Shown here: positions 43,221-53,060 of the stretch, piece after piece
How the letters are laid out: every line of letters starts with the position of its first letter
How positions within the stretch are numbered: the first letter of the stretch is position 1
Assembly: GCA_006386115.1 (NCBI GenBank)
Contig: VFIW01000015.1
Coordinates: forward strand, 124,001 to 188,000
Source: Globisporangium splendens
Taxonomy: Eukaryota > Oomycota > Peronosporomycetes > Pythiales > Pythiaceae
Length of the DNA: 64,000 bases
Direction of reading: 5' to 3'
Notes under the pieces: model-generated
The model's input: only the letters and a program-made list of their open reading frames with translations
Database searches by the model: none
Told to the model about the DNA's origin: nothing
Position numbers and translations under genes: made by a program

Positions 43221-45218
43221 TTATCCGTACAAGTCGCGCGTGCCGAAGAGCTCTGACGCCAAATGGTCCGACTCGTTGAACACCAGGTCGTAAACCTCGT
43301 CGACGCAGGACGTGTCCACGTTCTTGAGCACGCCGTCCTCACGCACAAAGGACGCCAGGATCTGCAGACCGCATACGCCGTCGCCGTTCTTCATGGGCGT
43401 CGTGAACGTCGTGCAGTGGCTCGCGTACTTGAAGTCCACGAGCATCTTGTCGCCCTCCATCTCGTTGTACTCCAAGTTGCCGTACGCGCGTCGTGTCTGC
43501 ACATCGAGACCACCGACCATCAACAGCGCCGATGCGTGCTTCGGCAGCTTGGCGGGAACGTTCCAGTACTGGTCGCGCTCATACACCATGCTCTGGGACT
43601 TGGGCAGGTTCTTCAGCTCCGTGCATGCCTTTTCTTGGCTTCCCGAGAACAGACAGTAGTACGGGAGCACGTAGAAGTTGTCCGACGCCATGAGCGAGTC
43701 CTCGTACCATTTGATGAGCGTCGCCTTGTCTGGCGACGGCTGTTCCCACATCTCGGAGAACACGATCAGATTGTACAGCATCTCCGACGTGTACAGCAAA
43801 TTGTCAATGTCTTCTTCGTCCTCAAGCCCCTCATCATATGGCGCGGCCATATAGCTGAGCGCATCGGCGTCCTCTTCATTGCATCGCGACGCACGGAAAA
43901 TGACCGCTGGGATCACAATACGCCACGTATCCGAGGTCAAGTAGTCACCAAAGGTCGTGCGCAAGAAGTACGATGGCCGCGAGCCTGACGACGCCAGCGC
44001 ATCGGCGCACGCATTGCTTCCAGGATTCTCTTCCGCGGCCTTGTCCAGGTCACGGTACAGATCGCGCGTAAACTTGCTCAGGTCGTTAACACCCGGGAAC
44101 TTAGATCCACAGAAGGTATCGTTCAAGCAGTGACCGAGGAAGCGGTCCGCGACGACGCCGACATCGCGGTCCCAGTTCGAGTACGTCGCACGGTCTTCGA
44201 CCGTCGCTCCAGCTTCCGAGATGATGCCGTCCACGGAAAACCCTTTCACAGACTCCGGTGCGAAGTGGATCAGACGCTCGACCAGGTACGTACCGTAGCT
44301 GAGCCCATACACGTATACATCTTCGTCGGACAAGTGTGTGTCGATCACAGTCTTCAGATCCATTGCAGCCGACGTGACCGAGAAAGCCGCGGTCTGGTTG
44401 TCGATCTGGAACAACACGTCTTGGATGCACGCAGGTACTTCGCCGACACTGATCGTCGTCCCACTTGGACTCCCCGTTGTCCCCGCCTGCGCGGCTTCAC
44501 ACATCAACCGATTGCTTCTCGCCGTGCCGCGGTGATCCATCGTGTAAATGCTCACTTTGCCCTCAAGACGCTGGTACAAGTCGCCCATCATCCCTTCCAT
44601 CGCCGTCGACGACGCACCTGGTCCACCCTGAAGCACCCAGAGCGATTTCTTCTTTTCACCCGGATTCTCGAGCGGCTGCGCCGCCACGCGCTTCACAAAC
44701 ACATCGATCGTGCGGTTGGAATTGCAGATGCCCTCGTAGCACATGGGGACACGGAACTCGCCACATTCGTATTGCGGGAACTCTAACAGCTCGTTGTCGT
44801 TGTGCTTTGCTTTCTGGTGGTGATGCTTGTGTTTCGAGTGGTGCTTCGATTCGTGCTGTTCACGGCGGCGGCTCACCCACTCGAACGATTGTTCCAGGAA
44901 AGGCAGCGTCGCGCGGCGTTCGTTGCCCATCAATACGCTAGGCACCTTGAGCATACGGTGCGTCCCAGCCGTGCTGGCGACAGATTGCGTTTGGCCACCA
45001 GCAGCGGCAGACGCATGCTTGTGATGCTTGTGATGATGGTGCTTCTTCGTCTCCATGTAGTAGTCGTCGCTCTGGTCGGCGGTGCCGCGGTTGTGCGTGC
45101 TGGGACTGCACTTGTACCACCCGTTGAGCTGCACGCTCGACGGCGTCTTGGGCGGCTCTCCCGCCGCCGCGAGCACCGCTGCACTCGCCACCACCGTCAG
45201 CAGCTGCGCAACCTTCAT
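43221..45218 (-). CDS. Secreted S33-type serine peptidase
   Basis: A single exon of 665 residues starting with a signal peptide (M-K-V-A-Q then a hydrophobic Val/Ala core ending A-A-A-G-E). An alpha/beta hydrolase domain follows with the oxyanion segment L-Q-G-G-P-G-A-S-S, D-H-R-G-T-A-R-S-N, nucleophile elbow G-L-S-Y-G-T-Y, Asp in G-G-L-D-V-Q-T and His in A-S-H-C-T-T. This is the layout of tripeptidyl aminopeptidase/prolyl aminopeptidase-like S33 enzymes, which release residues from peptide N-termini. Between signal and catalytic domain are two histidine-rich clusters (about residues 45-55 and 115-130). N-glycosylation sites are present. It lies directly downstream of the GH1 gene on the same strand. 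Confidence 0.85.
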   Translation of the reverse strand: MKVAQLLTVVASAAVLAAAGEPPKTPSSVQLNGWYKCSPSTHNRGTADQSDDYYMETKKHHHHKHHKHASAAAGGQTQSVASTAGTHRMLKVPSVLMGNERRATLPFLEQSFEWVSRRREQHESKHHSKHKHHHQKAKHNDNELLEFPQYECGEFRVPMCYEGICNSNRTIDVFVKRVAAQPLENPGEKKKSLWVLQGGPGASSTAMEGMMGDLYQRLEGKVSIYTMDHRGTARSNRLMCEAAQAGTTGSPSGTTISVGEVPACIQDVLFQIDNQTAAFSVTSAAMDLKTVIDTHLSDEDVYVYGLSYGTYLVERLIHFAPESVKGFSVDGIISEAGATVEDRATYSNWDRDVGVVADRFLGHCLNDTFCGSKFPGVNDLSKFTRDLYRDLDKAAEENPGSNACADALASSGSRPSYFLRTTFGDYLTSDTWRIVIPAVIFRASRCNEEDADALSYMAAPYDEGLEDEEDIDNLLYTSEMLYNLIVFSEMWEQPSPDKATLIKWYEDSLMASDNFYVLPYYCLFSGSQEKACTELKNLPKSQSMVYERDQYWNVPAKLPKHASALLMVGGLDVQTRRAYGNLEYNEMEGDKMLVDFKYASHCTTFTTPMKNGDGVCGLQILASFVREDGVLKNVDTSCVDEVYDLVFNESDHLASELFGTRDLYG

Positions 45219-45546
45219 CCTTCTGTGCCTGTGTCTGTAGTGCGGGCGCCGAGGCTTCCTGGTCTTCCTGGTCTCCTTGCTTGCTTCTGTCGTGACCAAT
45301 TGCGGAATGCGCCACTTTGATAGCTCAACGCATTCGAAAGAAAGAAGAGAAAAATCCACCCACTGTGTCAGGTAACGGCTCATACATCGACTTTCACAGG
45401 TAACTCCAGTATCCAACCATGCATAAATCAGATGACTTGCACCATTTTGATATCGAAATAGAGAAGTTCACCCACAGGTTACACTTCGGAAGCGTAACCC
45501 CCAACCCATAAAAAAAAGTGGAACCCGCATCATGATGGCTACGAAG
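45219..45546. other. Spacer between S33 peptidase and GH1 genes
   Basis: About 330 bp holding the S33 promoter and the GH1 3' end; no other feature recognised. Confidence 0.4.
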
Positions 45547-47340
45547 TTACTCCTTGTGCATGAGCGGCGTGGCTTCGTGCACGCTGCGCGAGGAAGAGCG
45601 GCGCAGTGGACGCCGGCGCCGCGAGAACCACACGATCGCAGGCGCCGCGAACGCCAAACACACCAGCAGACTCGCCGTGAGCTTCGACTTGTGGCTGTGC
45701 ATGTGCGTGCGGTTGCGCTCGCGGAGCTCCACGGCGGCGTCCTGGCGCGCATACTCCGGGTTCACGTCGATCTCGAAGCCGTCGAGACACTTGGTCTCGG
45801 CCACTTTCTTGTACCACCGCGCAGCGATCCGCGGGATACGCGCAAGATCCGTCGGTTGGGGGATGTATCCGCCTTTTGAGCCTGTTTGGGACGTAAAGTT
45901 GACGTAGTGGAGACCGAAGCGCGGCTTGAACGAGCCCCACTCGTAGTTGTCCACAAATGACCACGCAGTGTAGCCAATGATCGGGATGTTGAGCTCTGTG
46001 ATTCCCTTGTGTACTTCACCGAGATACGTCTGGTAGTACCAGAGCTGGTCCATGTTCTCGATAGTCTCGTTGCCGCACCAACCGTTCTCCGTGAGCAAGA
46101 TGTCGGTCTTTGGATCCTGCGCATGCATCCACTTGATGGTCTCCAGGTATCCAGGCGCATACCCTGTGAACCAATTGCAGTTGTATTGGCCGTTTTCGTT
46201 CTTGCTCGATAAGCGAGCGCCCTTAGGCGAACGAGTCTCGTCGATGCCCAGATCGCGTTCCCATCCTGGCGCCTGCTTGTGGCACTTCACCTTGGAGTGC
46301 TCGGACTTGCAGTCGGTCACGATTTTGGACGAGTAGTGGTTGAGCATAAACAGATCGTACGATCCCTTCACGACCGCTGCGTCTTCCTCTGTGAACTCGG
46401 GAAGGTTGTCGCCCGCGCGCTGGCGCATGATGGCAGGGTATCTTCCCGACACCAGTGGCGCGAGGAACCATCCGAGTCCAAACTGCATTTTCCGTTCACC
46501 GGCAGCTACGTCTTCGGGGTTAGTTGGATCCAACGGGTACGAGAAGTCGGCGTTCAACACGACCCCAATGCGTGCGTTCTCGTGGATCACATTTTGTGCC
46601 TTGAGCTCGCGGAACCGACGCACGGACTTGCCATGCGCGATGAGCACATGGTGCGCGACGGTGTACGCGTTCGTCTTCGAGTGCTTGAGTCCTGGCGCGG
46701 CATTGCCATTCCCGTAGCCCTGCGTCACAAACGTCCACGGTTCGTTGAATGTAGACCAGAAGCCGATCTTGCCGCCGAACTCCGTGAACATGAGCTCGGC
46801 GTATTGCAGGAAATGGTCGATGATGTCTTTGCTGATCCATCCTTGCGGCTCCAGTTCGCGGTGCAATACCAACGGCAGATCCCAATGGTAGAGCGTCACG
46901 ATGGGCACGATGTTGTTGCGGCGCAGTTCGTCAATGAGCGCATGGTAGAATGCGATACCGGGTGCATTGGGCTTCATTTGCTTGGTCGCATCGTCCCACG
47001 TCATGGCGCGCGACCACGAGATGGAGAACCGGAACGAGTCGAGCTTCGAGTCGACCATGAGCGCGATGTCGTCGCGGTACCGATGCAGGAAGTCGTCGGC
47101 GACGTTGGCGCACGCGAACCCTTTCTTCTCGCGGCAGAAGTCGTCCCAAATGGATGGCGTGCGGCCCGTTTCGTTCCATCCGCCCTCAACCTGGTACGCC
47201 GCCGTCGCCGAGCCAAAGAGGAACGTGTCGGGGAAGCAGCGCTTGCTGCTGTTGGTGCTGGTGTCATCAGAAGCGGGTGCCGCTTGTGTCAAGGCCGCCG
47301 TAGCGCACAGCGCGAGAAGTATCCGCACGATCGCCCCCAT
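45547..47340 (-). CDS. GH1 beta-glucosidase, membrane-anchored
   Basis: A single exon of 597 residues. A signal peptide (M-G-A-I-V-R-I-L-L-A-L-C-A-T-A-A-L) precedes a full GH1 barrel: F-L-F-G-S-A-T-A-A-Y-Q-V-E-G, S-I-S-W-S-R, the acid/base T-F-N-E-P-W and the nucleophile L-T-E-N-G, then W-S-F-V-D-N-Y-E-W-G. After the barrel lies a hydrophobic segment of about 20 residues (near residue 560) followed by a run of Arg. This indicates a type I membrane protein with a short cytosolic tail. GH1 enzymes hydrolyse beta-glucosides, such as cellobiose or plant glycosides. The barrel faces the lumen or cell surface. The aglycone preference cannot be read from the sequence. Confidence 0.95.
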   Translation of the reverse strand: MGAIVRILLALCATAALTQAAPASDDTSTNSSKRCFPDTFLFGSATAAYQVEGGWNETGRTPSIWDDFCREKKGFACANVADDFLHRYRDDIALMVDSKLDSFRFSISWSRAMTWDDATKQMKPNAPGIAFYHALIDELRRNNIVPIVTLYHWDLPLVLHRELEPQGWISKDIIDHFLQYAELMFTEFGGKIGFWSTFNEPWTFVTQGYGNGNAAPGLKHSKTNAYTVAHHVLIAHGKSVRRFRELKAQNVIHENARIGVVLNADFSYPLDPTNPEDVAAGERKMQFGLGWFLAPLVSGRYPAIMRQRAGDNLPEFTEEDAAVVKGSYDLFMLNHYSSKIVTDCKSEHSKVKCHKQAPGWERDLGIDETRSPKGARLSSKNENGQYNCNWFTGYAPGYLETIKWMHAQDPKTDILLTENGWCGNETIENMDQLWYYQTYLGEVHKGITELNIPIIGYTAWSFVDNYEWGSFKPRFGLHYVNFTSQTGSKGGYIPQPTDLARIPRIAARWYKKVAETKCLDGFEIDVNPEYARQDAAVELRERNRTHMHSHKSKLTASLLVCLAFAAPAIVWFSRRRRPLRRSSSRSVHEATPLMHKE

Positions 47341-48189
47341 TTTGATCGAGGTGGAAGCAGGAAAGTTGGCGTTTGAGACACGTGAACGGGCAAGCGGTTG
47401 CCGCGAATGAACAAAAAGATCGCTCTCGTTTCAGGGAAGAAAAAGGCAACTCCCCACCTAAATAGAAGACGCCCACAATGCACACTTACTTGTGCGACAA
47501 TCAAGTACACGACGCAATGATGGCGGTGCAGTCGACCGCGTTCTTCCGCGTGTGATGAACAGATTCCAGTCGCACTCCATAGCCACGGATGCCCATCAAA
47601 AGCAAACAATATGAAAAGAAGAAACAAACGATCTTGGATGTTTACCTTGAGGACTTTCCTATGCAAAAGGCATGCAAAGGTACCAATGCGAACGGTGCGC
47701 CAGGCTACAATGTGATCCAGTGTTGAATGACCGACAGTGCTCCGCTTTGGTGTCTTCGAATCTCCGCGAGTGGATCCCTCACGCAGATTCGCCTTTCGTC
47801 TACAAGGTACAGCTCACAGTCGGTGGATAGTTGAAGAAGAATACCACTACTAGATCCGCATTTCAGCGCCGGGTTAGAAAAGTTATCATGCCGTTGGATG
47901 CATTAGTGATGTGCGAAAGCACAGACATATTAGATCTTTCGGATTTCGAACAACAAACATGCAGCCAGCTGTTCACATGAGTACTGCACAAATACAGAAC
48001 GCATATGCACGATAAGACTGCGCAACACCATCAACCAAAAAGAGAACAATTTCAAAAAGAAAGCTCTTTCCAAGCTGTTCAGTTTTAGGTGCAGTTCTTC
48101 TGCAGATCAACAGTGAGTACTGATAGCATCCCTAATACAGGACCCTCGATGTGCTGACGCGCTCTGTGCATGCACACATCGGAATCGTC
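47341..48189. other. Divergent intergenic region
   Basis: About 850 bp between the GH1 start (minus) and the PIG-O start (plus). AT-richer than flanking genes. No coding exon or RNA gene recognised. Confidence 0.4.
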
Positions 48190-51100
48190 ATGAGCGCTAC
48201 TGCTGGGCCGCTCAAGCTGCTGCTCTTCGTGCTCTGCGCGCACGGCGCCGCGCTCTACCTCTTCACCACGGGCTTCTTCCTCACGCGCTTCGAGGTGCCG
48301 GACGTGAGCCAATGCGCCGTCCTGCCGCACGATCTGCACGCGACGGACGCGTCAAAGTCGCGTCTCCGACGGCCAGGCGACGACGAAGAGCTACGCAATG
48401 GGAATGCAAATGGAGAAGGCTGTTGGATGCCGCAGCGCTACAAGCGCGTTGTGTTTGTGGTCGTTGACGCATTGCGCTACGACTTTGTTGCAGATGGCGG
48501 CGATGCCGCACAGTCACCGTCGCCGTCGTTCTACCTCCACCATCTCCCAGTGTTCAGCGACGTGCTAGCGAAGCATCCGAACAATTCGCTGCTGCTGAAA
48601 TTCGTCGCCGATCCACCGACAATGACGATGCAGAGACTGAAGGGGCTCACGACAGGCAGTCTGCCGACGTTCCTCGACATCAAGGACAACATGGCGAGCA
48701 CGGAGATCGTGGAGGACAACCTGATCAAGCAGATGAGCGAGCAGCAGCGCAAGATCGTGTTCATGGGCGACGACACGTGGGACGGACTCTACGCCAGGCA
48801 CTTTACGCGCAAGTACTCGTACGACTCGTTCAACGTGAAAGACCTGGACACGGTCGACAACGGTGTGATCCGCCACCTGTTCCCCGAGCTGCAGCAAAAG
48901 GACTGGGGGCTGCTCATCGCGCACTTCCTTGGCGTGGACCATGTCGGCCACACGCACGGTCCGAGTTCGCCGTTTATGACCAAGAAACTGGGTGAAATGA
49001 ATGCTGTTATGGACAAGCTACTGAAGGAACTCGAGCAGGACGAAGACACGCTGTTGGCGGTGATGGGAGATCATGGCATGTCTGCCGATGGCAATCACGG
49101 TGGTGCAACTGACGACGAGACCGGCGCCGCGCTGTTCCTATACAGCAAGAAACGCCTCACTGCTGCTCATGGGAAGGGTGGAGACACGTGGCCGCATGAG
49201 ATCCCGCAAGTTGATTTGGTCCCGACACTGGCGTTGCTGAGTGGACTCCCGATTCCGTTCGGCAACCTCGGGAGCATCATCCCTCAGTTGTTCTTCAACA
49301 GCCAACTACACTCGGAGACTAGCGAGCAAGCTGGACTGCCTTACGAAGTGCTGAATCACGCACTCGGGTTGAATGTGGATCAGGTGCGACGCTATCTATT
49401 CCGATACTCGAGCGCCTCGAAGCTTCCCGAGCGAGAATATGATACGCTGGAGAAATTGTACAAAGAGATTGGACTGTTGAAGCAACAGCTTCTTCGAGAT
49501 CAAGAGGTTTCTTCAGTATCCGAAACAATAGACACTCGCCTCAAGCTGGTCCACCTACAACAGCAGTTCCTGCGCGAAGCGTTGTCTCTCGGACGTTCGA
49601 TTTGGACGCAATTCGATTTCTGCAATATGGGGTGGGGGATTGTCTTCCTGCTCTGGTCGTTGTGGCTCACCGTCGTCGGTGTCCAGCAACGCCACAGCGG
49701 TGTTCCTTCCGGCACTCGCAACTTTCCAGTTTGGCCGTGTATGAGTGGTGCTGCAGTGGGTTTCTTCTTACCTGGTCTGAGCGCCATCGTTTCGGTTCTC
49801 CCCACCGCTGCACTCTCAAGAGCACTGGTGCTTGCCGTGTTCTTTGGTCTGGTGGATGCGTCTTCGCAACAGCACCTCAGCCTGACTCCAAGCACGAACG
49901 CCGCTGCTTTCATCATGAACGAGATCGACATGTCGGTGGTCGTAGCGTTTGTGGTGGTACTGCTGCACATCCTCGCGCTCTTGTCCAACAGCTACATCGT
50001 CGCTGAGGACAAAGTGATGACGTTTCTGTCCGTCACCGTCGGGTTCGCGCTGCTACTTCAAGCCCAGCAACGACAATCGTCAACCCCAGAACCCAAACGG
50101 ATCAACGTCGCTGTCGGTAGCTGTGTCGTGCTGATCATAGCCACGCGTCTCGCCAGTGCGCTTGATCCTCCGAACATCATCCAGTCTGATGGATCGCTAT
50201 GGAGAACGTTTGCTCCGCTTCTTGGGACTTTATGGCTCGCGCACCATACGACTGGAGCATTGACGACGCCATCCTCCGTTAGTCTATGGAAATCACCGAG
50301 TGTGCGTGCGCAGTTTGCTTTGGTCGTCGCAAGTTATGCGAGCTGTGGTGTGTACTGGGCATTTTCTCCGATTGCGTCCACTCTGGGGAGACTGTGGCTC
50401 CCCCGATTTGTGTTTCTCAGTACAATCTCGACGCTCGCATTCCACGTGTACCGAGGTATCATGTGGCTACGAACTGCAAGCCCATCCAACAAAACACGGC
50501 AGCACGACGAAGTGCTCCAAGTTGTCAGTTCCGAGTATGTGCTGTTGATTTTCCAGGTCGTGCCGGCTTACATGCTCGTGCTTGGACCTTCGTCGCCGCT
50601 TTCCGTGCTGTGTCTTGTGCTTCAATGCCTGAGCTTCGCGACCATCGTCCGACTTTACCAGCAGCAGACCACACCAACGACAGCAACGTCAACAGTATCG
50701 TGGATTTTACTCTGGAGCACGGTATGCTACCAGTCGTTCTTCTACACTGGTCACCAGAACACGTTCACGAGTCTCCAGAATGCTGCGGCCTTTGTCGGCT
50801 TTGACGATTTCCAGTTTTACTTCGCAGGCGTGCTCTTGGGCTTCAACACGTTCGGGAACTACCTGATCTGGCTGCTGTTTTTGCCACTGGGGCTAGTTTT
50901 CCAACGACCTCTGCAGCAGAAGAAGAGCCAAAGTCAATACTATGCCAGCAAGGACAACGACACGGGTGGTAGTGTCCTGATGCTCTCGCGATGGTGGCGC
51001 GCAGCATTTTCCGTCGCACTTTATTCCACGCTCAACACGATCGTGTCGACGTGTTTTGTCGCGTTGCAGCGCCGCCATTTGATGGTGTGGGCGATTTTCG

Positions 51101-51204
51101 CTCCAAAGTTCCTGTTTGACGCCGTCGCGCTGCTGATACTCGAGTTCTTCCTTGTCCTCGTCTCGGTCCTCGTGCTCTCGTTGCCATCAACCAATTCGCG
51201 ATAG
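48190..51204 (+). CDS. PIGO/GPI13-like: GPI ethanolamine phosphate transferase 3
   Basis: An intronless gene of 1004 residues. An N-terminal membrane anchor is followed by a luminal phosphotransferase domain of the alkaline-phosphatase fold: V-V-D-A-L-R-Y-D with the metal Asp, T-M-Q-R-L-K-G-L-T-T-G-S-L-P-T-F with the catalytic Thr, M-G-D-D-T-W, H-F-L-G-V-D-H-V-G-H and G-D-H-G-M. The C-terminal 550 residues contain about a dozen hydrophobic segments. These motifs, especially the T-M-Q-R-L-K-x-L-T-T-G string, are typical of PIG-O/Gpi13. That enzyme adds ethanolamine phosphate to the third mannose of the GPI anchor in the ER. Met 48190 was taken as start, as it precedes the first anchor. Confidence 0.93.
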   Translation: MSATAGPLKLLLFVLCAHGAALYLFTTGFFLTRFEVPDVSQCAVLPHDLHATDASKSRLRRPGDDEELRNGNANGEGCWMPQRYKRVVFVVVDALRYDFVADGGDAAQSPSPSFYLHHLPVFSDVLAKHPNNSLLLKFVADPPTMTMQRLKGLTTGSLPTFLDIKDNMASTEIVEDNLIKQMSEQQRKIVFMGDDTWDGLYARHFTRKYSYDSFNVKDLDTVDNGVIRHLFPELQQKDWGLLIAHFLGVDHVGHTHGPSSPFMTKKLGEMNAVMDKLLKELEQDEDTLLAVMGDHGMSADGNHGGATDDETGAALFLYSKKRLTAAHGKGGDTWPHEIPQVDLVPTLALLSGLPIPFGNLGSIIPQLFFNSQLHSETSEQAGLPYEVLNHALGLNVDQVRRYLFRYSSASKLPEREYDTLEKLYKEIGLLKQQLLRDQEVSSVSETIDTRLKLVHLQQQFLREALSLGRSIWTQFDFCNMGWGIVFLLWSLWLTVVGVQQRHSGVPSGTRNFPVWPCMSGAAVGFFLPGLSAIVSVLPTAALSRALVLAVFFGLVDASSQQHLSLTPSTNAAAFIMNEIDMSVVVAFVVVLLHILALLSNSYIVAEDKVMTFLSVTVGFALLLQAQQRQSSTPEPKRINVAVGSCVVLIIATRLASALDPPNIIQSDGSLWRTFAPLLGTLWLAHHTTGALTTPSSVSLWKSPSVRAQFALVVASYASCGVYWAFSPIASTLGRLWLPRFVFLSTISTLAFHVYRGIMWLRTASPSNKTRQHDEVLQVVSSEYVLLIFQVVPAYMLVLGPSSPLSVLCLVLQCLSFATIVRLYQQQTTPTTATSTVSWILLWSTVCYQSFFYTGHQNTFTSLQNAAAFVGFDDFQFYFAGVLLGFNTFGNYLIWLLFLPLGLVFQRPLQQKKSQSQYYASKDNDTGGSVLMLSRWWRAAFSVALYSTLNTIVSTCFVALQRRHLMVWAIFAPKFLFDAVALLILEFFLVLVSVLVLSLPSTNSR

Positions 51205-51358
51205 TGTCGCGATAGAAAATCAAGCAGAAGGAATCAAATAGAAGAGCAAGGCACAATGAAATGAAGAAAAGTCTAGGCTTGCTACAATAAACTTGGTTCA
51301 TACACGACACATTAGGAAATACGAAGCATGCATAGTATCATCTTCTCTCAGCTTTTGG

Positions 51359-51868
51359 CTAGCACGAGTCGGCAAACTCCATCGTGTGCGGTCGGCGCGC
51401 CAACACGCCAAAGCTCGGTCGCTTCGTGGTGTCTTTGTGCCAGCATTGCTCAATGAGCACCCTCAACTCTGCCGACGTCTTCGCCGCATGGATCGCAGGA
51501 CGACCGCCATTGCGCGCGTGCTGCACTGCTGCATACGGTCCCTTCCCACGAAACTTGTTCAAACTCTCGTAATACGGTACTTCTTCCTGGGTCAGCTCAT
51601 TCAAGAGCACGCCGAACGAGTACACGCCGGTGCTTTGGCTCGCGAGCACGTTGCTCTTCAGGAGCACCGGAGCCGTGCACCCTGCCGTGCCACACACACC
51701 ACCGCCATCAACGTCGTCTTGATCGTCGTCACCGTCTCCGGCGGCGGTAGACGAGAGCACGTGAGACGCCGTGGTTGTCTTCGTCTTTGCGTTCAGGCGG
51801 GTGAGTCCAAAGTCCGTGATCTTGGCTCGGAAGCTGTCGGAAACAAGCACATTGTAGATGAACAACAC
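51359..51868 (-). pseudogene. Tyrosine-kinase-like kinase, C-lobe fragment
   Basis: An open frame of about 170 codons covering only the kinase C-lobe: N-V-L-V-S-D-S-F-R-A-K, intact D-F-G in I-T-D-F-G-L, then a degenerate A-P-V-L-L where A-P-E is expected, S-T-G-V-Y-S-F-G-V where S-D-V-Y-S-F-G-V is expected, and C-W-H-K-D-T-T-K-R-P-S-F. The N-lobe with ATP-binding loop and Lys is absent upstream, as is the H-R-D loop. Loss of the A-P-E Glu and the conserved Asp of the F helix makes catalysis unlikely. It is clearly related to the decayed kinase at 55.1-56.4 kb, sharing the activation-loop region with its Asp-rich insert. Confidence 0.8.
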
Positions 51869-52127
51869 TCGCGGGAAACGTCCTCCACTCCCTGTCTTGT
51901 CGATGTCATCTTTGTAGCATTAAAACTGCTCTTCACTTTTGTGCAGTGTTTTTGGTAGTAACCAGTCTTTTGTGACTTGGAAAAGCAATCGTTTTGTGTG
52001 ATGCACCTGAGTAATGCATAAAATCAGGGCTTTTTGGCGGGAAACAACGAAGAAGACAAAGAGCTCCATGTCAATTGCCGGAACGTGACCTGGTGCCAAA
52101 CAATAGCAACGTGTGGTAGTGGTGATC

Positions 52128-52771
52128 ATGCCGAAGGAACACCGGCGGAAGCGACGGTCGCTCCCGTCCGCCATTGAGAGTGCGCTACCGCTGAAGGAGC
52201 TGCTGAGCGAAGCCAAGTCAGCGAGGAAGAAGAAGCGGCAGGAGAAAGAGGGAGCAGAGCTTCGGTGCATGGCGTCGGTACGTTCTCCATCCCGTTGTAT
52301 CAGCTCTCTTTATTTTGTCCACTTGATCCCAGCCATTTATTCAAGACCCCTGCGTCCACAAGCATATTAGAACTGAAGCATTCAACACAATGAGCCGGGG
52401 CTTCATTGCGGTGTGTCATTCAACACGTACCTGTTTCTTCGCATCCTCCCATGCGAACAAGTCTGCGGGGTCACGCTGCAGTCGCACTGTTGCCTCTACT
52501 GCTTTCACCTCGAGCCCAGCCGAACGAACACACACGCCGCTGCTGCGACATCCATGCGAGCGACTGAGGCAATGGACCTCTATGCATGCGCATCGAAAAG
52601 CGCCGCCGTCACCTTCCGGTGCGCAAAGTTGAACTTGCGTTTACCGCTTTCGATGACATTTGCACGTCAACAATCACTCTTCCCTCTCAAACACGAACAA
52701 ATTCTTGTGGCGCAAACACGGGCCACTATTGGGAGCATGATGGTCAGATCGTGCACACGCTGATTGGCTGA
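52128..52771 (+). CDS. Small basic protein exon with unresolved 3' part
   Basis: The first exon (52128-52277) encodes 50 residues starting M-P-K-E-H-R-R-K-R-R, rich in Lys, Arg and Glu, ending at a good GTACGT donor. Downstream, several frames look partly coding (for instance a Cys-rich frame around 52413-52620 and another from 52586 ending T-L-I-G then TGA at about 52771), but no single in-phase chain joins them. It may be a spliced gene whose introns I could not place, or a decayed one. No family recognised. Confidence 0.3.
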
Positions 52772-53060
52772 AGCTGCGCTCCCCAAATCTTCAAGCACAT
52801 CGGACTCATCGAATCATGCCTTCCAATATAGGTTTGATATATTGAGCTGCTATTACGTTAATTATAAAGGCTTCTGAAAGCATTGTGTAAGGCTATATAA
52901 AGGTTACTGTCAATGCACAGTCTGGTGTTCACCTCACCAGAGAGCTCGCCACTTCAGGAATCGCACCTTTGTGTCGCTCATATCATCAACACATTTTAGC
53001 GTCGCCACCACCTTCGTATTTGCGCATTTGCCGTTGCGAGACCCACGCGCGCACGCAGCC

